A stretch of 46,478 nt of DNA from Bacteroides sp. SM23_62 (lineage in GTDB: Bacteria > Bacteroidota > Bacteroidia > Bacteroidales > SM23-62). Position numbers and translations under genes: made by a program. The notes beneath the pieces were generated by a model. It made no database searches and had not been told where the DNA came from. It saw nothing but the letters and a program-made list of their open reading frames with translations. The DNA lies in NCBI GenBank assembly GCA_001303955.1, contig LJUP01000089.1, positions 1 to 46,478 on the forward strand, given 5' to 3'. Positions 15,192 through 24,389 of this stretch are shown here, piece by piece. Numbering within the stretch: position 1 is the stretch's first letter; the number at the start of each line of letters is the position of its first letter.

Positions 15192-16577
15192 TTACTTTAT
15201 CATAGGAAGTCCATATTTTTTAGCTTTACGATAAATTGTAGCGCGTCCAATACCTAATTTCTTAGCTGTTTTAGAGATATTTCCTTCGTTCTCCAATAGT
15301 GCCTGTCTGAGGGCTTCTTCCTCTAATTTTTCGATCCAGCTTGAAAGTGTATTATCGGACTCATATAATTTTTTCTCACCCAATGAACGAACCGCTGCTG
15401 GTAACTCTTTTGCGCCAATCTCTACATCGCTTGCCAGAACAACGGCTCTTTCAATCGCGTTCTCTAATTCACGAACATTTCCAGGCCAATTATACGCCAT
15501 TAATAATTCTAGTGCCTCGGGCGAAATTCCTTCAATTTCTTTGCCCTCCTGATCATTATATTTGTTAAGAAAGTGAGCTGCTAATAATGGAATATCTTCT
15601 TTCCTATCTCGAAGAGGCGGCAATTTGATCGGAAAGACAGAGATTCGATAGTATAAATCCTCTCGAAACTCCCCTTTTTTCATAGCAGCTTCTAAATCTT
15701 TATTTGTCGCGGAAATTATACGAACGTCAACCTTAATCAGGTCTGCACCACCGACACGTTCAAATTCACGTTCCTGTAGCACACGGAGTACTTTTGCTTG
15801 CGTGGTTGGAGACATGAGACCAACTTCATCAAGAAAAATAGTGCCGTTATTAGCTTGCTCAAATTTTCCGACCCGCCTACCAACAGCTCCGGTAAACGCA
15901 CCTTTCTCATGACCAAATAATTCACTCTCTAAAAGTGATTCAGGTAAGGCGGTGCAGTTTACCGCGACGAAAGGTTTGTTTGCTCTTGTTTTGCTATGAT
16001 AATGAATTGCTCTGGCAATCAGTTCTTTGCCTGTACCGCTTTCTCCCTGAATCAGGACGGTGACATTACTATTGACAACTGTTTCAACGGATTTGAATAC
16101 CTCCTGCATAATACCGCTTTGCCCGATGATGTTCGTAAAGGTGTACTTCTGCTTTAATTCATTTTTGAGTTCATCCACTTCACGTTTCAAAGAGCTCGTC
16201 ATCAACGCATTTTTGACCGTAATTGGAAGTCTTTCTCGTTTTAAGGGCTTCTCAATAAAATCATAAGCACCGAGTTTCATTGATCTGACAGCTCTTTCAA
16301 TTGTACCGTGGGCGGACATCATCACGACTGGAATACGGGAGTCATACTCCTTTACTCTTTTTAAGGTCTCAATACCATCGATTCCTGGCATCTGTATGTC
16401 CATAAGGATTAAATCTGGAATCTGTTCTCGAATATATTTCAGGCATGCTTCGCCGCTGATTAAGGTATTTATTTCATAATATTTTTCCAGGTTTAGTATA
16501 CTCTTTACTAATGTACATATACTCTTGTCATCATCTACAACCAGTATATTATAAATTCTTCCTATTGATTCTGCCAC
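15192..16577 (-). CDS. NtrC-family sigma-54-dependent response regulator
   Basis: A 461-residue three-domain regulator. The receiver domain has the acidic pocket DDD (15-17), phosphoacceptor Asp60 in [13 protein letters not shown], and Lys110 in FIEKP. The AAA+ domain has Walker A GESGTGKE (178-185), the sigma-54 contact loop GAFTGA (226-231) and Walker B TIFLDE (246-251). A Fis-type helix-turn-helix ends the protein ([20 protein letters not shown]). After phosphorylation by a histidine kinase it would remodel sigma-54 RNA polymerase; no kinase gene lies nearby, so the partner is unlinked. The start is GTG 16577 with CAGGAG 6-7 bases before it. It has its own promoter (16617-16645) and terminator, so it is a single-gene unit. 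The signal and regulon are unknown. Confidence 0.95.
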   Translation of the reverse strand: MAESIGRIYNILVVDDDKSICTLVKSILNLEKYYEINTLISGEACLKYIREQIPDLILMDIQMPGIDGIETLKRVKEYDSRIPVVMMSAHGTIERAVRSMKLGAYDFIEKPLKRERLPITVKNALMTSSLKREVDELKNELKQKYTFTNIIGQSGIMQEVFKSVETVVNSNVTVLIQGESGTGKELIARAIHYHSKTRANKPFVAVNCTALPESLLESELFGHEKGAFTGAVGRRVGKFEQANNGTIFLDEVGLMSPTTQAKVLRVLQEREFERVGGADLIKVDVRIISATNKDLEAAMKKGEFREDLYYRISVFPIKLPPLRDRKEDIPLLAAHFLNKYNDQEGKEIEGISPEALELLMAYNWPGNVRELENAIERAVVLASDVEIGAKELPAAVRSLGEKKLYESDNTLSSWIEKLEEEALRQALLENEGNISKTAKKLGIGRATIYRKAKKYGLPMIK

Positions 16578-16616
16578 TTTACTCTCCTGTATATATTTTT
16601 ACTCCGGTTACTGTCT

Positions 16617-16645
16617 ATAATAACAAAATTTATTTAAATATTCAA
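16617..16645 (-). promoter_or_regulatory. Sigma-70-type promoter for the NtrC-type gene
   Basis: On the minus strand TTGAAT (16640-16645), a 17-base spacer, then TATTAT (16617-16622), giving a leader of about 30-35 bases to the GTG start. Good match to a housekeeping promoter. Confidence 0.6.
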
Positions 16646-16722
16646 GCTTTTTTTGTAAATTCTATAAATAGTATTTTCGGAATCATTAAGCTGATAAATT
16701 ATTTAATTATCACCTTATTAAA

Positions 16723-17802
16723 TTATATTGTCGCCTGATGTTTAGAACTATTTGACAATACAGAACTTAAAGAGTTTTTTAGAATATGTTCATAATTACC
16801 AATTTGAATTTCAATAGCCAAATAATATATTTTTGATAAATTTGGGACCGGTTCAATTATCCTAACATAATCTTTTTCAGTTGTTAAAACTAACTCAGCA
16901 TCCGTATTTTGAGCTTCAGCGGTTATTTTTATTATATCTATAGTCTTATAATTATAATGATCTGAAAATTTCAAATGGTGGACAACCTGCACACCTAAAT
17001 TTGTAACTGTTTTTTCGAACGATGCTGGATTTGCAATTCCTGAAAAAAGAAAAACTCGTTTATGATCTAAATATGATAGATGAAACCGATTGCCTGTACT
17101 AGCCTGAATAATCTCAATTGCTCGATGTTCACTTGTTACATAGGGATTGGAAGAAAAGTTACGAACCTGTTTAGTTAGTTTGTTGATGTTTTTTGATTGA
17201 TCGATCCGGGTGAACCAGATTAAATCAGCACGTCTCAGGCTGCTGACTGGTTCACGAAGAAATCCTGTTGGTACTAAAAAACCGCGACCAAAACCAACAC
17301 TTGCATCAACCAATACGATATCGAAATCACGATGTAGTCTTCGATGCTGGTAACCATCATCTAACAAAATCACATCGGGCTTAAATTTTTTCTGGATCAG
17401 CAACGCACCTTTATATCTATCCGCTTCTACAACAATAGGTATATTTTTAAGTTGGCGAGCTAATAGATGTGGCTCGTCTCCAGCACGATGCAAACCAGCT
17501 AAAATCTGCTTTCCATCGGAGACTATAACAATACCTTTACTCTTTCTTCGATAGCCACGACTCAAAATCGCTACTTTGAAACCCATCTCTTTCAGGTAAA
17601 CTGCCAGAAATTTAATAACAGGTGTCTTTCCCGTTCCACCAACAGAAATATTGCCGACACTTATGACTTTGCAGTTGATAACTTTCAACGAACGAAATAT
17701 TTTCTTATCATAAAGTAGATTTCGAACACAAATAATTATTTTATAAATTAATGAAAATGGGTATGACACAAATTGATAAAATTTATTATTGAAAATATTC
17801 AT
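16723..17802 (-). CDS. lpxK: Tetraacyldisaccharide 4'-kinase (lipid A)
   Basis: LpxK phosphorylates the 4' position of the tetraacyl disaccharide to form lipid IVA at the inner membrane. The 359 residues fit the family. An N-terminal hydrophobic helix (PFSLIYKIIICVRNLL) anchors it. The Walker A loop is VGNISVGGTGKTPVIKFL (GGTGKTP at 55-61). Further family blocks are ILSRGYRRKSKG, GDEPHLLARQL, VVEADRYKGA, LLDDGYQHRRLHRDFDIVLV, PTGFLREPVSSLRRADLIW and TTEKDYVRI. It is the last gene of the leftward lpx operon, and its start overlaps the end of the DUF374 gene by 17 bases (17786-17802), which points to translational coupling. No clear terminator follows before the NtrC-type gene. Confidence 0.95.
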   Translation of the reverse strand: MNIFNNKFYQFVSYPFSLIYKIIICVRNLLYDKKIFRSLKVINCKVISVGNISVGGTGKTPVIKFLAVYLKEMGFKVAILSRGYRRKSKGIVIVSDGKQILAGLHRAGDEPHLLARQLKNIPIVVEADRYKGALLIQKKFKPDVILLDDGYQHRRLHRDFDIVLVDASVGFGRGFLVPTGFLREPVSSLRRADLIWFTRIDQSKNINKLTKQVRNFSSNPYVTSEHRAIEIIQASTGNRFHLSYLDHKRVFLFSGIANPASFEKTVTNLGVQVVHHLKFSDHYNYKTIDIIKITAEAQNTDAELVLTTEKDYVRIIEPVPNLSKIYYLAIEIQIGNYEHILKNSLSSVLSNSSKHQATI

Positions 17803-18445
17803 CAGCTTTCTTTTCTAATTGGATCATTTCCTCCTCAAATTTTTTTCGTAATTGCTCCAGTTGTTCTTGAGAAAGCTTTTTCGGTATTTTGATTGGATTG
17901 CCATACATTACGACACTTTTTGAGCAAGGCAGCGGAACAACAAATTTATCCCAACTATTGAATTGGATTTTTCTTTTTGCAGCAAAGCTTACAGGTAGAA
18001 GATGGGCACCTGCTTGCTGCGCGATATAAAGTGTTCCTGGTTTTAAAAAATGACGGGGACCCGTCGGTCCATCCGGGATCATTACACCAATCCCCCCCCG
18101 ATTTAAAACATCGACCATATCATGAAATGCCTTTATCCCCCCTCGTGTACTTGACCCGCGCACCGTTCGATAGCCGAGTTTGTGAATTGCCTGGGCTATC
18201 ATTTCCCCATCCGCATGCAAACTGACCATGGGGATGATACCTTCATCGCGGTGGACATAAGTTGGAATCAAGATGCGACCGTGCCATAAAACATAAATGA
18301 AAGGGACTTTTTTCTCTTTGAGTCGTTCGGGGTGATGTCGTCCCAAAATTTTGATCACGCTCAATTTTCCGATTAAAATAATTAATAGCCAACCAAGCCT
18401 TGTCCCCAGGAAAAATAATATTTTTTTCTTTTTTTTTCTATCCAT
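17786..18445 (-). CDS. DUF374 lysophospholipid acyltransferase-like protein
   Basis: A 219-residue LPLAT-superfamily acyltransferase with an N-terminal membrane segment (FFLGTRLGWLLIILIGKLSV). The catalytic-type motif is VLWHGRILIP (an H-x5-type site, as in DUF374 proteins), followed by SLHADGEMIAQAIHKLGY, VRGSSTRGGIKAF, MIPDGPTGPRHFLKPGTLYI and LLPVSFAAKRKIQFNSWDKF. DUF374 genes regularly sit between lpxB and lpxK or waaA, so it very likely adds an acyl chain to a lipid A intermediate; the exact chain is not established here. It overlaps lpxK by 17 bases and starts 15 bases after lpxB ends. Confidence 0.88.
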   Translation of the reverse strand: MDRKKKKKILFFLGTRLGWLLIILIGKLSVIKILGRHHPERLKEKKVPFIYVLWHGRILIPTYVHRDEGIIPMVSLHADGEMIAQAIHKLGYRTVRGSSTRGGIKAFHDMVDVLNRGGIGVMIPDGPTGPRHFLKPGTLYIAQQAGAHLLPVSFAAKRKIQFNSWDKFVVPLPCSKSVVMYGNPIKIPKKLSQEQLEQLRKKFEEEMIQLEKKADEYFQ

Positions 18446-18460
18446 AAGAATAAATTTGGT

Positions 18461-19606
18461 TTATGATATTGGTTTGGAGTTCATAAGTTCAATAGCCATT
18501 TTTGCAGTTCGAAACGAAGCTCCGGGTTTGCCCAAATTTTCCTTGATTTTATTCAACTCGGTAATCATATTAATTCTTCGATCGTTATTGAAAAGCAACG
18601 GTTCCATTTCTGACATCAACTGATTGCAACGGAACTGATTTTGAATAAATTCCGGTACAATTTTATGTTGTGCAATTACATTGACCAGACCAATTGAATC
18701 AATTTTAATCAATTGTTTCCCGATTAAATAAGAGAGCCGATCGACTTTATAAACAATAATTAATGGCGTTGTAAACAGGGCAGATTCGAGTGTTGCTGTA
18801 CCAGATGCAACAATTAAAAGATCGCTATGGTTCATAATCTCATAAGTGCAATTCTCTATCAGCTTAACCTGGTTATTGTTTTGTACTATTTGCTGATATA
18901 TATTGTCCGCTACTGAATCGGCTTTGCTGATAATCGTTTGAATTTCTGGATGTTTTACTCTTAACTGACGTACGGTTTTAAGTAATTCTGGCAGTAATCG
19001 TTTTACTTCTAATGGGCGACTACCAGGTAAAAGTCCGACAACTTTTTGATCATTATTCAGCCCATGATTCTGAAAAAACTCACTTCTGTTCATTTTTGAA
19101 GTAATCATTTCCAGAAGAGGATGCCCCACAAAATCGGCATCAATTCCAGCCTCACGAAAAATTTTTTGTTCAAAGGGAATGATCACCGCCATTTTATCAA
19201 CCAATCGCACTATTTTCTGGATTCGATTTGAGCCCCACGCCCAAACCTGGGGTGCAATATAATAAAGAACTTTAATACCTCTTTTTTTAGCTGCCCGGGC
19301 AAGTTTCAGATTCATGCCAGGGTAGTCAATTAAAATCAGAAGCTGGGGCTGAATTTTCTCCATTGCTGATACAATATCACTATAGACTTTTTTAAAAAAT
19401 GAGAATCGTTTCAAAACATCCCAGAAGCCAAGTACACTCATCTCATTGATATGATAAAATAGGTGAATCCCTTGTTGTTGCATTCTATCGCCGCCAATAC
19501 CATATATTTCAAGATCAGGTTGCAGTTTAAGCAATTCGTGAACCAGTCCTGAACCATGTAGATCACCTGAAGCTTCCCCAGCACTAATCATAATTTTATT
19601 ATTCAT
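18461..19606 (-). CDS. lpxB: Lipid-A-disaccharide synthase
   Basis: LpxB (GT19) condenses UDP-2,3-diacylglucosamine with lipid X to form the lipid A disaccharide on the inner face of the cytoplasmic membrane. The 381 residues match the family. Signature blocks: MISAGEASGDLHGSGLV at the start, YGIGGDRMQQQGI, VLGFWDVLKR, LLILIDYPGMNLKLARAAKK, YYIAPQVWAWGSNRI, PFEQKIFREAGIDADFVGHP, GLLPGSRPLEVKRLLPELL and VASGTATLESALFTTPLIIV. Third-last gene of the lpx operon. The next gene upstream is a Gfo/Idh/MocA oxidoreductase 27 bases away, a gene order seen in other FCB bacteria. Confidence 0.96.
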   Translation of the reverse strand: MNNKIMISAGEASGDLHGSGLVHELLKLQPDLEIYGIGGDRMQQQGIHLFYHINEMSVLGFWDVLKRFSFFKKVYSDIVSAMEKIQPQLLILIDYPGMNLKLARAAKKRGIKVLYYIAPQVWAWGSNRIQKIVRLVDKMAVIIPFEQKIFREAGIDADFVGHPLLEMITSKMNRSEFFQNHGLNNDQKVVGLLPGSRPLEVKRLLPELLKTVRQLRVKHPEIQTIISKADSVADNIYQQIVQNNNQVKLIENCTYEIMNHSDLLIVASGTATLESALFTTPLIIVYKVDRLSYLIGKQLIKIDSIGLVNVIAQHKIVPEFIQNQFRCNQLMSEMEPLLFNNDRRINMITELNKIKENLGKPGASFRTAKMAIELMNSKPIS

Positions 19607-19633
19607 CGATTGTTTTTTTACCTCGTAATAAAA

Positions 19634-20647
19634 TTATTGCTCAAGCAAATTTTTAACTTGTGATTTTATCATATCAGTTATTTCGATTGCGACTCTTAGT
19701 GCTTCGCGCCCCTCTTCTCCACTAACTGCTGGTCGCTTGCCGGTTTTGATAGCATCGAGGAAAGATTCCAATTCCATTTTTAGTGCATTTGTTTCTTCGA
19801 TTTGTCGTCTTTCATAAGTTATTTTTTTTGATTTGCCATATTGATCAAATTCTCCGAATTCAATAGGAATTTGATTGGGTCGAATTTTAACATCAACTGA
19901 ATCGACTAATTGGTATATTTCTGAAAATTTTTGTAAAAAGTCTATTCCAATATAAGCATTGCGCTGGAACAACCGCATCTTACGCATCTTTTTCTGAGAA
20001 ATTCGACTCGCTGTTATATTTGCCACAGATCCATTTGCAAAATCCAGTCTGGCATTTGCAATATCAACTTCATCAGTAACAACAGCCACCCCGCTGGCAT
20101 TAATTTTTGTTACATGAGATTTAACGAGATGAAGAATGATGTCAATATCATGTATCATCAAATCAAGAACCACAGCAACGTCTGTGCCTCGTGGATTAAA
20201 CGATGCCAGGCGATGACTTTCGATGAACATCGGAGCAAGATCGAGATCATTTAAAGCAACAATAGCTGGATTGAATCTTTCAATATGTCCCACCTGTAAT
20301 ATGCGATTATTTAACCTGGAGACCTGGATGAGTTTATCGGCTTCTTCTAATGTAGTTGTGATAGGTTTTTCAACTAAACAGTGAATTCCTCGCTCAAGAC
20401 ACGTCTGTGCAATGTTAAAGTGATTTGTAGTCGATACGACGATACTGGCAGCCTCTATTTGATCTAACAGTTGTTCTAATTTGTCATAAGTTTTGACTTG
20501 AAACTCCTGACCAATTTTTTGGGTACGTTCTGAATTGAGATCGTAAATTCCAATGATGTCTGCATCTGAGATTAGTTTATAATTTTGAACGTGAAGTCGA
20601 CCCAGATGCCCAACACCAATGACACCGATTTTAATTTTTTTCAACAA
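19634..20647 (-). CDS. Gfo/Idh/MocA-family NAD(P)-dependent oxidoreductase
   Basis: A 337-residue sugar oxidoreductase. The Rossmann dinucleotide loop GVIGVGHLGRLHVQNY is at the very N-terminus, the EKP motif (CLVEKPITTTLEEA) follows, and the C-terminal sheet domain contains DLMIHDIDIILHLV, with the catalytic-type D-x-x-x-H-D. The frame opens at an ATG at 20677, but that has no ribosome site. GGGAGG sits 5-8 bases before two TTG codons (20647 and 20644), so a TTG start directly ahead of the Rossmann fold is chosen. Its place next to lpxB suggests a UDP-amino-sugar substrate for lipid A, as with GnnA of the 3-amino lipid A pathway; no GnnB-like aminotransferase is in the window, so this stays an inference. 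Confidence 0.82.
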   Translation of the reverse strand: MLKKIKIGVIGVGHLGRLHVQNYKLISDADIIGIYDLNSERTQKIGQEFQVKTYDKLEQLLDQIEAASIVVSTTNHFNIAQTCLERGIHCLVEKPITTTLEEADKLIQVSRLNNRILQVGHIERFNPAIVALNDLDLAPMFIESHRLASFNPRGTDVAVVLDLMIHDIDIILHLVKSHVTKINASGVAVVTDEVDIANARLDFANGSVANITASRISQKKMRKMRLFQRNAYIGIDFLQKFSEIYQLVDSVDVKIRPNQIPIEFGEFDQYGKSKKITYERRQIEETNALKMELESFLDAIKTGKRPAVSGEEGREALRVAIEITDMIKSQVKNLLEQ

Positions 20648-20704
20648 TTTTTCCTCCCTAATTCCGATACAAACCATTTAAGTTAACAAAAATAAAAACA
20701 ATAA

Positions 20705-21196
20705 TCAATTAATTTTTTTAAAAGCTGTCAGATTTATTTCATGCCAGCCCTCGGCGAAAGGCAGAGGTGAAGAACTATAGATCAGAATATCATTACGGTT
20801 TGATGATTTCTTCTGAATTTCGTGAAGATAACCAGCTTCATCTTCATTTTCAAATCTGACCGGATCGAAATGTTGGATGAGCGGGTGAATATATTTAATA
20901 TCAAAGATAATGAAGCTTCCTAAATCAACTCCAAAAATGATTTTCTTACCTTTGGTATCAACATCCCAAAAATTTACCTGGTCTAAATCTACCTCATATT
21001 CACCTGCGCCATCCGATAATTTAATCAAACCAATCAATCCACCGAAACTATCAGGGAATAACATTCTTTCCAATTTTTGAGCTGCGTCCTTGGGCGTTTT
21101 CAGAAAGTCAATCTTCTTAATTTGATTATAGTCTGCAACCTTAAGATAAGCAGGATCCATAACAATCAAATAACCTGATTCAGAGTAAATTTTCAT
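20705..21196 (-). CDS. Conserved-type hypothetical protein in the lpx operon
   Basis: A 163-residue soluble protein without signal peptide or membrane helix. Acidic, with alternating hydrophobic strands (MKIYSESGYLIVMDPAYLKV, GEYEVDLDQVNFWDVDTKGK, IIFGVDLGSFIIFDIKYIHP, then LIYSSSPLPFAEGWHEINL), so a beta-rich fold is likely. I do not recognise the family. It is flanked by the GlmU-like gene (54 bases) and the Gfo/Idh/MocA gene (57 bases to the TTG start) on the same strand, so it is almost certainly co-transcribed with the lipid A genes; no function can be stated from that. Confidence 0.6.
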   Translation of the reverse strand: MKIYSESGYLIVMDPAYLKVADYNQIKKIDFLKTPKDAAQKLERMLFPDSFGGLIGLIKLSDGAGEYEVDLDQVNFWDVDTKGKKIIFGVDLGSFIIFDIKYIHPLIQHFDPVRFENEDEAGYLHEIQKKSSNRNDILIYSSSPLPFAEGWHEINLTAFKKIN

Positions 21197-21250
21197 TTCG
21201 TAACCTCAATTAAAATATTAACCACCAAAAAATTAATCGAGAGAGCTTTG

Positions 21251-22447
21251 CTAATTTATTATATCATTTTTAACGATTTCCCCGATCTGGGTCTGCTCAT
21301 TGGGCCAGATTTTCCTGCCGGGGTAAACAATAGTATTTACTCCGGTTTTGACACCATCACCGATAATAGCCCCCAGCTTTTTCATTCTCGTATCAAACAA
21401 TTTTCCTTTTATCAGGGACAAAACGTTTTTTTCATCATGTCGAACGTTTGCTGTAATAAACCCTGCACCTAAGTTCACACTTTCACCTATAACGGAATCT
21501 CCTACAAAACTTAAGTGAGAGATTTTTGTTTGATCCATGATAATTGAATTTTTAATTTCTACATTATGTCCAATGCTACAACTGTTGCCAATAGAAGTAC
21601 ATCCTCTGATATAACTATTGGGACCAATGGTGCAATTGTTTCCGATAATCACCGGTCCTTCAATATAACTACCTGATTTTACCGTTGTATTTTCTCCGAT
21701 GGTAACAGCATTTTTAATGTGTACATTGTCTTCGACTGTTCCTTTGATTGCCCCTTGTGTTTGCCGGTTCATGAAATATGCCTGCGAATTTAATAATTCC
21801 CAGGGGAAGCCATTTGACATCCAGAATCCCTGAATAGGATGAACATAAAAGTCCTCTTTTCGAGCTAATGAGAGGACAGAACTGGTAAGCTCGATTTCGC
21901 CGCGTTCACTAAACGGGGTTTTTTCGATAATATTAAAAATAGCTCTATCTAACATGTAACAACCGACGTTGGTTAGATTTCCAACAAACTCTTTTGGTTT
22001 CTCTATCAAGTTTAGCACCCGATTTTGGTCATCCACATGAAAAACTCCAAATAGTGAAGGATCCTCTTCGTATCGGACCAGGGCAGCATATTTGTATTTG
22101 ATTAATTGCTCAATATCGGTTCGATCATAAATGTCATCTCCATTCATCGCGATGAATCGATCATGAATAAAAGGTTCTGCCATTAAAGCGGCGTGACCGG
22201 TGCCTTTTTGCTCTTGTTGTTCACAATATATTATTTTTATGTCTTTCCACTTTTCGCCCAGATATTCTTGAATCATTTCCTTGCGATAACCCACTATCAA
22301 AATGACCTCATTGACCAGTCCGTGCAGTTGTTCCAAAAGATATTCGATAATTGTTTTTTCTCCAACTGGTAATAATGGTTTGGGACGTGTTAAAGTCAGC
22401 GGAAATGTACGGGTGCTTTTTCCTGCAACTAAGATGACTGCCTGCAT
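21251..22447 (-). CDS. GlmU-like bifunctional sugar-1-phosphate nucleotidyltransferase / acetyltransferase
   Basis: A 398-residue protein with an N-terminal nucleotidyltransferase (1-230) and a C-terminal left-handed beta-helix (240-390). The N-terminus is VILVAGKSTRTFPLTLTRPK with PLLPVGEKT. It is close to the pattern AAGxGTRxxPLT but carries GKSTR in place of G-x-G-T-R. GDDIYD is the metal-binding site and NVGCYMLD follows. Hexapeptide repeats (VTIGENTTVKSGSYIEGPVI, IGNNCTIGPN, IGDGVKTGVNTIVYPGRKI) form the helix. This layout matches the archaeal-type bifunctional enzymes that make UDP-GlcNAc; the substrate is inferred. First gene of the six-gene lpx operon. AGGAG precedes the ATG by about 9 bases. 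Confidence 0.85.
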   Translation of the reverse strand: MQAVILVAGKSTRTFPLTLTRPKPLLPVGEKTIIEYLLEQLHGLVNEVILIVGYRKEMIQEYLGEKWKDIKIIYCEQQEQKGTGHAALMAEPFIHDRFIAMNGDDIYDRTDIEQLIKYKYAALVRYEEDPSLFGVFHVDDQNRVLNLIEKPKEFVGNLTNVGCYMLDRAIFNIIEKTPFSERGEIELTSSVLSLARKEDFYVHPIQGFWMSNGFPWELLNSQAYFMNRQTQGAIKGTVEDNVHIKNAVTIGENTTVKSGSYIEGPVIIGNNCTIGPNSYIRGCTSIGNSCSIGHNVEIKNSIIMDQTKISHLSFVGDSVIGESVNLGAGFITANVRHDEKNVLSLIKGKLFDTRMKKLGAIIGDGVKTGVNTIVYPGRKIWPNEQTQIGEIVKNDIIN

Positions 22448-22509
22448 GGTTGAGACTCCTGTGTTGATAGATGATTAAACTGGTTAATTGTTTAGCTTTT
22501 AAATTAATT

Positions 22510-22537
22510 AAAATATAAATAATTTTGTTATAGTCAA
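22510..22537 (-). promoter_or_regulatory. Possible promoter of the lpx operon (minus strand)
   Basis: On the minus strand TTGACT (22532-22537) followed after about 16 bases by TATTTT, with another A+T-rich TATATT nearby. The -35 is good, the -10 ambiguous. Confidence 0.3.
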
Positions 22538-22569
22538 GGATAATCTTTAGGAACAAGTAAAAAATTATC

Positions 22570-22598
22570 TTGCATTTTTAAGAATACTTTAGTAATAT
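22570..22598 (+). promoter_or_regulatory. Promoter of the TlpA-like gene
   Basis: TTGCAT (22570-22575), 17-base spacer, TAATAT (22593-22598), about 27 bases before ATG 22625. It lies back to back with the lpx operon promoter region. Confidence 0.5.
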
Positions 22599-22624
22599 CA
22601 AACTATAACCAATTAGAGGATAAT

Positions 22625-23494
22625 ATGTTTAAACTAAAATTTTTAACCATTTTTGTTCTGCTTGTTGTATGGAGTATTTGTTGTTTCGGGCAGGAGCTTC
22701 AACCTGATGAAAGAGGCTATATCGTAAAACTAGCGGATAAAATTGATGATTTTAAGGTTACCCTAATGGATGGGACATCAAAAAAATTATCCGAATTCAA
22801 AGCACCTGTTATTGTTCTTAATTTCTTTGCTTCGTGGTGTGTTGTCTGTAGTAAAGAGATACCACATATTGAAAAAGAAATCTGGCAACCGATGAAAGAT
22901 CAGGGATTGATTGTTTTAGGCGTTGATTTTAAAGAAAAACCAGATACTGTGAGGAAATTTGTGGAGGAAATGAACATCACATACCCCGTTGCATTAGATA
23001 AAAACGGTGGAATATTCAATCGCTTTGCCAGAGGTGGCGTAACCAGAAATATTGTTCTCGATCGAAATTTAAAAATCATTTATTTAACTCGACTTTTCGA
23101 TCCTGAAGAGTTTGAAGGCATGAAAAATACTATTCAACAAATCCTTGAATTGAAGCAGGATGCCCCTAAATCTACTATAAATGAGGCAAAGGCTATGGAA
23201 AAGATTTATTTAAAGGATATGGCTGAAACTGGTAAAAAAATTTTGTTGCAATACCAGGGAAAGCATAAAGTTCATCTTGAAGGTAGGATCAAAAAGAAAA
23301 AGTGGTGGAGAAAATTGGAGATTGAAGTTTCTTTATTTAAAGAAGATATTGTCTCCAGCAAATATGATAAAAAGACAAAGACATTGCGCATTGGATATAA
23401 ACATTATGATGGAGTTCGAATTGCAATACTTCCGATGACCCAATTTAAAGTTCCTGAAGATATTGAACAAATAATTGTTCATGACGTGGAATAG
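22625..23494 (+). CDS. Exported TlpA/ResA-like thioredoxin with C-terminal extension
   Basis: A 289-residue protein with a signal peptide (MFKLKFLTIFVLLVVWSICC, then FGQ). Residues 36-165 are an AhpC/TSA-TlpA thioredoxin domain: DFKVTLMDGTSKKLSEFKA, VIVLNFFASWCVVCSKEIPH with the redox pair Cys72-V-V-Cys75, then VLGVDFKEKPDTV and a cis-Pro region reading GVTRNIVLD. The usual proline before the loop strand is not clear, so activity is probable but not certain. Residues 190-289 form a Lys-rich beta-containing extension (KKKKWWRKLEIEVSLFKEDI, TLRIGYKHYDGVRIAILPMT) that I do not recognise. It would reduce disulfides in the periplasm; the partner is unknown. It has its own promoter and a run into intergenic repeat DNA. 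Confidence 0.8.
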   Translation: MFKLKFLTIFVLLVVWSICCFGQELQPDERGYIVKLADKIDDFKVTLMDGTSKKLSEFKAPVIVLNFFASWCVVCSKEIPHIEKEIWQPMKDQGLIVLGVDFKEKPDTVRKFVEEMNITYPVALDKNGGIFNRFARGGVTRNIVLDRNLKIIYLTRLFDPEEFEGMKNTIQQILELKQDAPKSTINEAKAMEKIYLKDMAETGKKILLQYQGKHKVHLEGRIKKKKWWRKLEIEVSLFKEDIVSSKYDKKTKTLRIGYKHYDGVRIAILPMTQFKVPEDIEQIIVHDVE

Positions 23495-23631
23495 ACGATT
23501 TTATTTGAGATGGATCTGATCACAGTGAGTCAAGCATGTGAAATGAAGTATCGATTTTTTTGACAGGTCGTAGATCCCGGTCTTCGGGAATAACAGGATA
23601 ACAAGGCTTAGCAGGATTAATTATTTTTCAT

Positions 23632-24102
23632 TTAAAATCTTAGGGTTGCTTTACACCGCAGTGGATTGAGCAACAGATCTAGCCCATGGTTAATATCTGT
23701 TACGATAATATCAGCAGCCAGAATTGCAGCATTGGCGCAGCCCTCAGTTCCTAAGACGGCGATTCCCAGCCTTGCTGCTTTCAACATGCTCCTATCATTA
23801 TTCCCGTTTCCAATAGCTGCGACATGTTCAGCACCTAGAGAATTTACATAGTTTTCCTTTTGTAAGTCTTCATTATTCTTTTCTAAAATATGCAGTTTAC
23901 ATGGAATATCTTTCAACTGAGATCCAGCCAAACCAAATGTATCAGCAGTTAAAATATGAACATGAGCAATTTTGGCTAATTTATTTAATTGATCCTTGAC
24001 GCCTTCCAATAGTCTGCCATCGAGAGATAATGTTCCATTGTAATCTAATACGATGTGTTTTAATACCAGTTTGCCGAACGCCGGGATGTCAATATTTAAC
24101 AT
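23632..24102 (-). CDS. HAD-family phosphatase of the soluble P-type-ATPase-like group
   Basis: A 156-residue cytosolic HAD protein without a cap domain. Motif I is VLDYNGTLSLDG, with nucleophile Asp20 and Asn22 in the +2 position. Motif II is the Thr in HILTADTFG, and motif III-like residues are AAIGNGNNDRSMLKAARLGI. The DYNGT form is what I remember for the COG4087 soluble P-type-ATPase-like phosphatases, where the usual general-acid Asp at +2 is replaced by Asn. The natural substrate is unknown. It is the only minus-strand gene in this stretch, separate from its neighbours. GGAG precedes the start on the minus strand. Confidence 0.82.
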   Translation of the reverse strand: MLNIDIPAFGKLVLKHIVLDYNGTLSLDGRLLEGVKDQLNKLAKIAHVHILTADTFGLAGSQLKDIPCKLHILEKNNEDLQKENYVNSLGAEHVAAIGNGNNDRSMLKAARLGIAVLGTEGCANAAILAADIIVTDINHGLDLLLNPLRCKATLRF

Positions 24103-24389
24103 AATCGAGCATTCTCCTCAAATATAACTTTTATTATTTATAAAAATTGAATATTGCTAAGGTATATATCTGGATGGTTCATAAATTTTAACCATAAAGA
24201 TATGAAGTAATTAAAGGTTAATGAACCAAATTTTTTAATTTATTCAAATTAAATAAAGCCTTCGTGGACTTTACTTATTTTTAGGATCCTCGTTGTAAAA
24301 AAATAGTTCAGATTCGACCTAATTTAAAAATAATAATGATTAAGATCAAGTGATTTTCAATAATTCTATCATTGGAACAAAAATTTTAT

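Noticed and set aside
20648-20677. ATG start for the Gfo/Idh/MocA gene at 20677
   Set aside because: No ribosome site precedes it, whereas GGGAGG stands just ahead of TTG codons at 20647/20644 next to the Rossmann fold.
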